A DNA stretch of 11,078 nt from positions 1-11,078 of the forward strand of contig JANWVB010000039.1 in NCBI GenBank assembly GCA_025057695.1, read 5' to 3'. Positions 7,553 to 11,078 of this stretch are shown one piece after another. The notes under the pieces were generated by a model, which saw only the letters and a program-made list of their open reading frames with translations, ran no database searches and was not told the origin of the DNA. The number at the start of each line of letters is the position of its first letter. Within the stretch, counting starts at the first letter, position 1. The position numbers were made by a program, and so were the translations under genes. The DNA is from Patescibacteria group bacterium. GTDB taxonomy: Bacteria; Patescibacteriota; Microgenomatia; UBA8517.

Positions 7553-7582
7553 TTGCCAAAGTTTTTATTTTTGTTTTATAAT
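7553..7582 (+). promoter_or_regulatory. Strong promoter of ppa, leaderless
   Basis: TTGCCA (7553-7558, five of six), an 18-base spacer and a perfect TATAAT (7577-7582). The ATG follows after 7 bases, so the predicted start of transcription coincides with the start codon. The gene has no Shine-Dalgarno. This is the clearest leaderless arrangement in the window. Confidence 0.7.
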
Positions 7583-7589
7583 AGCTTGT

Positions 7590-8126
7590 ATGAATTTGCT
7601 CCACGATATCCCCGCAGGCGATCCAGAAAAACTGGTAAATGTAGTAATTGAAATACCAGTGGGAAGTCAAATAAAATATGAGTACAATAAGGAACTTGGC
7701 ATAATCTCCGCCGATAGGTTTTTGTACACAGCTTTTACATATCCTTTTAATTATGGTTTTATCCCAGGCACATGGAGCGAAGACGAAGACCCGCTTGATA
7801 TAGTGGTGATTGCAAGTCAACCAATATCAACAGGTACTCTTGTTGAATGTCGAGTAATTGGTATGCTTGCAACAGAAGACGAAGAAGGAAAAGACGCTAA
7901 ATTAATCGCTTTGCCAAAAGCAAAAGTTGATCCAGTTTATGCTGAAATTGATGATATCAAAAATTTACCGGAAGCGCTAAAAAACAAAATCAAGCACTTC
8001 TACGAAAATTATAAAACCATCGAGCCGGGCAAATGGGTTAAAGTGACAGGATGGCAAACAAAAGAAAAAGCGATAAAAACAGTCAAAGAAAGTATAGCAA
8101 GATACCAACGCCATTTTAAAAAATAA
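7590..8126 (+). CDS. ppa: Inorganic pyrophosphatase, family I
   Basis: Soluble Mg2+-dependent enzyme that hydrolyses pyrophosphate to two phosphates in the cytoplasm, pulling DNA, RNA and aminoacyl-tRNA synthesis forward. The 178-residue length is typical of bacterial family I enzymes. Known active-site residues of the E. coli enzyme fall at the same numbers here: Lys29, Glu31, Arg43, Tyr55, Asp65, Asp67, Asp70, Asp97, Asp102, Lys104, Tyr141 and Lys142. The signature is DEDPLDI (65-71), with Glu66 where Gly, Ser, Asp or Asn is usual. The ATG at 7590 is set by the promoter 7 bases upstream and the normal family N-terminus. It stands alone with its own promoter between gyrB (92-base gap) and gyrA (118-base gap), all in one direction. 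Confidence 0.96.
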   Translation: MNLLHDIPAGDPEKLVNVVIEIPVGSQIKYEYNKELGIISADRFLYTAFTYPFNYGFIPGTWSEDEDPLDIVVIASQPISTGTLVECRVIGMLATEDEEGKDAKLIALPKAKVDPVYAEIDDIKNLPEALKNKIKHFYENYKTIEPGKWVKVTGWQTKEKAIKTVKESIARYQRHFKK

Positions 8127-8146
8127 CGCTTCTTGGCACGCTTTGC

Positions 8147-8175
8147 TTGATAAAATAAATCAAACACTCTACAAT
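8147..8175 (+). promoter_or_regulatory. Promoter upstream of gyrA
   Basis: TTGATA (8147-8152) and TACAAT (8170-8175) each match the consensus at five of six bases with an ideal 17-base spacer. Transcription would begin near 8182 and give gyrA a leader of about 60 AT-rich bases without a Shine-Dalgarno. A weaker alternative close to the start is ATTAAT at 8234-8239, 5 bases before the ATG. Confidence 0.5.
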
Positions 8176-8244
8176 GTCTGATGTTTGGCGGCTAAATAGC
8201 TTAATTTTTTTCAACAAAACTTGAATTAAAAAAATTAATTTTCT

Positions 8245-10845
8245 ATGTCTATCGGCAAGATTATCCCCACAAAGATTGTGGAAGAAATGCAAAAGTCCTA
8301 CTTGGATTACGCAATGAGTGTTATAGTGGCACGGGCGCTTCCGGATGTGCGAGATGGACTAAAACCTGTGCATAGAAGAATCCTGTACGCGATGAGCCAG
8401 ATGAATCTGACTCCACAAGCAAAATTCATAAAATGCGCCAAGATAGTGGGAGAGACAATGGGCAAATACCACCCTCACGGGAATATGGCAATTTATGACG
8501 CATTAGTTAGACTCGCGCAAGATTTTTCTCTTCGCTATCCACTTGTTTGGGGACAGGGAAATTTTGGATCGGTTGATGGAGATCCACCAGCGGCAGACCG
8601 TTATACCGAAGCAAAACTTAAACCAATAGCAATGGAAATGATCGCGGATATAGAAAAAGATACGGTTGATTTCGTGCCAACTTATGACGACTCCGATGTG
8701 GAACCTCTATACCTTCCGGCAAAAATTCCCAATTTGTTACTCAAGGGAGAAGAAGGCATCGCCGTTGGCATGGCAACAAAAATACCAACTCATAATTTAA
8801 AAGAAGTCTGCACAGCCATAATTGAAACCATTAAAAAGGGTAGGGTAGTAGTTAATGAACAAACTTACAAAGAAGAAATAGAAAACGCAATCCAAAAAAT
8901 AAACCTGATTGCGGAAGGGAAAGGACAAAAAACAAATACAATTAGCGCCGATAGTGTCAGCTTTGAATCAGACATAACTATTGACGAATTAATGGAAATT
9001 ATCAAGGGACCTGACTTCCCAACTGGAGGGGCTATTTACGATGCGGCAAGCTTAAAAGATGTTTACGCTACAGGAAGAGGCAAAATTGTAGTGCGGGGAA
9101 TAGCAGAAATTGTGGAGGGACAAAAAGGCAAAACGCAAATTATAATCTCTGAAATACCATATCAAGTCAACAAAGCCGATCTTGTGGCAACAATTGCCAA
9201 TCTTGCGAAAGACAAAAAAATAGTTGGCATTGCTGACTTAAGAGACGAATCTGACAAAGAAGGGCTTCGCATCGCAATTGACCTGAAACGAGACGCAAAA
9301 CCCAAATCAGTCCTAAATAATATTTATAAACATACTAAACTTCAAACCACATTTCCGGCTAATTTTGTCGCTCTTGTGGACGGAGTCCCTCATACTCTAA
9401 ATCTCAAACAGATTTTGGTTGAATACATCAAACACCGACAAAAAGTAGTAACAAGACGAACAATTTTTGATCTGACAGAAGCGAAAAAAAGATCTCATAT
9501 ATTAGAAGGCTACAAAATCGCTTTAGATCACTTAGACGAAGTAATTCAAACAATTCGATCATCTCAAACGCAAGAAGATGCAAAAGTAAATTTGATTGCC
9601 AAATTTGGATTTTCAGAAATCCAAGCCACAGCTATCTTGGATATGCAACTTAGAAGACTTGCGGCTTTGGAACGAGAGAAAATTGAGAATGAATACAATG
9701 AAATTAAAAAATTAATAGACAAATTAGTGGCAACTTTAGAAAATCCAACACAAGTACTAGAAATCATTGCCAGTGAATCATCTGAAATAAAAGAGAAGTA
9801 CAAAGATGAGAGAAAAACAAGAATATATAAATCCAAAATAGGTGAATTTTCTGAACAGGATCTAGTCCCCAAGGAAGAAGTGCTCATTACTGTTACTAAA
9901 ACAGGCTATATAAAGCGAGTTCCGCGAGCCACTTATAGATCGCAAGCAAGAGGCGGTAAAGGAGTAACAGGAATGACAACGAAAGAAGAAGACGAAATTG
10001 AACACCTAATCTCTGCGACAAGCCACGACACAATTTTGTTTTTCACAGACAAAGGAAAAGTTTATGGAGCAAAAGCATGGGAAATTGCCGAAGGATCGCG
10101 TCAATCCAAAGGACAAGCAATTGTAAATATCATCAATCTGGAACAAGGAGAAAAAATAATGTCAATTCTGCCACTTAACGAAAAAGGTAGATATCTTGTA
10201 ATGGCAACAAAAAAAGGAACAATCAAAAAAACGGCAATATCAGAATTTGCAAATATGCGCGCAAGTGGACTTATAGCAATTAAACTTGATCAAAACGATT
10301 CACTTGTTTCTGTGCACGAAACAAGCGGAGAAGATCATATTCTAATGATTACAAAACTAGGTCAATCTATAAGATTTCCTGAATCAAACGTGCGTCCAAT
10401 GGGCAGAAGCACATCAGGAGTAACAGGCATATCTCTTTCAGAAAACGATTCAGTCATAGGAATGGAGATCTTTCCTTCAGTTGAACCAACATCAGACGAC
10501 AAAAGAGTAAAACTATACCGACAAATCATGACAATCTCCGAAAAAGGAATGGGCAAGAGAACACCTATTAATCTTTTTCCTGTTCAAAAACGAGCAGGAA
10601 AGGGTGTAAGGGTAGCTACTATATCAGCAAAAACAGGACCGCTTGCCGCTGAAGTAATGATTACTCAAGACACTGAACAAGTAGTCATAACAAGCAAAGC
10701 AGGAGTTGTAATCAAACTTCCAATAAAAGATATCCCTGAACTTGGGCGATCGACACAGGGAGTTATTCTAATGCGATTTGCAAAAAGCGATGATAGCGTG
10801 GCGGCGGTTGCCGCACTTAGTCAAGGAAATAACGAAACTAACTAA
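8245..10845 (+). CDS. gyrA: DNA gyrase subunit A
   Basis: Breakage-reunion and DNA-wrapping subunit of gyrase. 866 residues, close to the usual size. The N-terminal winged-helix and tower region carries the catalytic Tyr120 in RYTEAK and the KYHPHG motif (74-79). The quinolone-pocket positions equal to E. coli Asp82, Ser83 and Asp87 are Asn80, Met81 and Asp85. About 43 extra residues (about 199-243) sit between the HNLKEV helix and ITIDELMEIIKGPDFPTGG. The C-terminal beta-pinwheel (about 535-860) starts with the GyrA box QARGGKG (567-573), which marks gyrase rather than topoisomerase IV; degenerate blade repeats include STSGVTG (722-728) and RSTQGV (835-840). The ATG at 8245 (MSIGKIIPTKIVEEM) fits the family start and has no Shine-Dalgarno. 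It ends with TAA, 38 bases from a convergent gene. Confidence 0.97.
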   Translation: MSIGKIIPTKIVEEMQKSYLDYAMSVIVARALPDVRDGLKPVHRRILYAMSQMNLTPQAKFIKCAKIVGETMGKYHPHGNMAIYDALVRLAQDFSLRYPLVWGQGNFGSVDGDPPAADRYTEAKLKPIAMEMIADIEKDTVDFVPTYDDSDVEPLYLPAKIPNLLLKGEEGIAVGMATKIPTHNLKEVCTAIIETIKKGRVVVNEQTYKEEIENAIQKINLIAEGKGQKTNTISADSVSFESDITIDELMEIIKGPDFPTGGAIYDAASLKDVYATGRGKIVVRGIAEIVEGQKGKTQIIISEIPYQVNKADLVATIANLAKDKKIVGIADLRDESDKEGLRIAIDLKRDAKPKSVLNNIYKHTKLQTTFPANFVALVDGVPHTLNLKQILVEYIKHRQKVVTRRTIFDLTEAKKRSHILEGYKIALDHLDEVIQTIRSSQTQEDAKVNLIAKFGFSEIQATAILDMQLRRLAALEREKIENEYNEIKKLIDKLVATLENPTQVLEIIASESSEIKEKYKDERKTRIYKSKIGEFSEQDLVPKEEVLITVTKTGYIKRVPRATYRSQARGGKGVTGMTTKEEDEIEHLISATSHDTILFFTDKGKVYGAKAWEIAEGSRQSKGQAIVNIINLEQGEKIMSILPLNEKGRYLVMATKKGTIKKTAISEFANMRASGLIAIKLDQNDSLVSVHETSGEDHILMITKLGQSIRFPESNVRPMGRSTSGVTGISLSENDSVIGMEIFPSVEPTSDDKRVKLYRQIMTISEKGMGKRTPINLFPVQKRAGKGVRVATISAKTGPLAAEVMITQDTEQVVITSKAGVVIKLPIKDIPELGRSTQGVILMRFAKSDDSVAAVAALSQGNNETN

Positions 10846-10883
10846 TTTACAAGCAAAATTACTAAATACAATATCCTTAATCC

Positions 10884-11078
10884 TCAGGACTTTAAAGACC
10901 TCAGTCTGCTAAAATGACCCTCAGGATTATTTAAGTCATTTATAATTTTCTGGAAATCATTTGAATTTATACCGCTATCTAAAATGGGGCCATAACGATG
11001 TGAAGTAAATCCAATATAAGAAATAGCATAAGCACCAACACCACCTTCTAGTTCAAGTTCAAATTCCACAGCCGGACC
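10884..11078 (-). CDS. C-terminal end of an unidentified protein (partial)
   Basis: An open frame enters from the right edge and ends with TGA at 10884, giving 64 codons with no stop. I do not recognise it. The visible part starts with a short acidic stretch (EFELELEGG), then a mixed strand-like region (YAISYIGFTSHRYGPILD), and ends with a basic tail (RLRSLKS). Third positions in the first half are often T, as in a real AT-rich gene. It would be convergent with gyrA. It is the only frame here to end in TGA and is too short to exclude a chance frame. The GTG at 11069 is an artefact of the edge, not a likely start. Confidence 0.45.
   Translation of the reverse strand, partial: GPAVEFELELEGGVGAYAISYIGFTSHRYGPILDSGINSNDFQKIINDLNNPEGHFSRLRSLKS

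Noticed and set aside
7539..7820. Minus-strand frame of 93 codons across the start of ppa
   Set aside because: It runs opposite the conserved pyrophosphatase active-site region and its composition (many Cys, Ile, Tyr) fits an antisense shadow.
8174..8224. Short frame of 16 codons in front of gyrA (ATG 8174) as a leader peptide
   Set aside because: Its ATG overlaps the -10 box, so the predicted transcript would not contain it, and there is no ribosome binding site.
10878..10929. Possible terminator from TAATCCT and AGGATTA, and a direct repeat CCTCAGGA (10882-10889, 10919-10926)
   Set aside because: The inverted arms are 38 bases apart with no stable inner stem, and one copy lies inside the open frame. 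The 8-base direct repeat is too short to mean anything alone.
1..11078. Search for a novel defence system, mobile element, CRISPR array or RNA gene
   Set aside because: No direct repeat arrays, transposase, integrase, nuclease or tRNA/rRNA-like structure is visible. Nearly all sequence is covered by recognisable pilus and replication genes.

Overview
The window is AT-rich, gene-dense and made up of core bacterial genes. It holds a type IV pilus block on the minus strand (positions 1-4709) and a DNA-replication and topology block on the plus strand (4805-10845), with the 3' end of an unidentified minus-strand gene at the right edge. I infer a member of the Candidate Phyla Radiation (Patescibacteria). 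The evidence is the pilin style (GFTLIE leader followed by NPxxQLARxRD), the compact pilB-pilT-pilC-pilin block, a stripped-down clamp-loader delta'-like protein, compact GyrB, and near-absence of Shine-Dalgarno sites. No marker here settles the lineage. Seven of the eight recognised genes have a stop in the window and all use TAA or TAG. Tryptophan is TGG and no gene is interrupted by TGA, so I see no sign of a TGA-recoded code.

Minus-strand block, in transcription order: pilB (assembly ATPase, ATG at 4709), pilT (retraction ATPase), pilC (inner-membrane platform) and a major-pilin-like prepilin that runs off the left edge. pilB, pilT and pilC are separated by only 17-21 bases and look like one operon started by a promoter just in front of pilB. 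The pilin has its own promoter, a leader of about 100 bases with a small hairpin, and the only strong ribosome binding site in the window. Together these genes encode the motor, platform and fibre subunit of a retractable pilus.

Plus-strand block: a 205-residue delta'-like clamp-loader protein, gyrB, inorganic pyrophosphatase (ppa) and gyrA. These act together in chromosome replication: clamp loading, supercoil management by gyrase, and removal of the pyrophosphate released by polymerisation. The pilus and replication blocks diverge from a 95-base region at 4710-4804 that carries back-to-back promoter candidates.

The most interesting general signal is in the 5' ends. ppa, gyrB, the delta'-like gene and pilB each have a -10-like box only 7-9 bases before the ATG and no Shine-Dalgarno, which predicts leaderless mRNAs. 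The pilin is the opposite. Other points are divergent quinolone-pocket residues in both gyrase subunits, an insertion of about 43 residues in GyrA, a Cys-to-His change in the PilB zinc motif, and the shortened delta'-like protein. I see no mobile element, CRISPR array, RNA gene or other obvious novel system, and no gene-free stretch longer than 300 bases.
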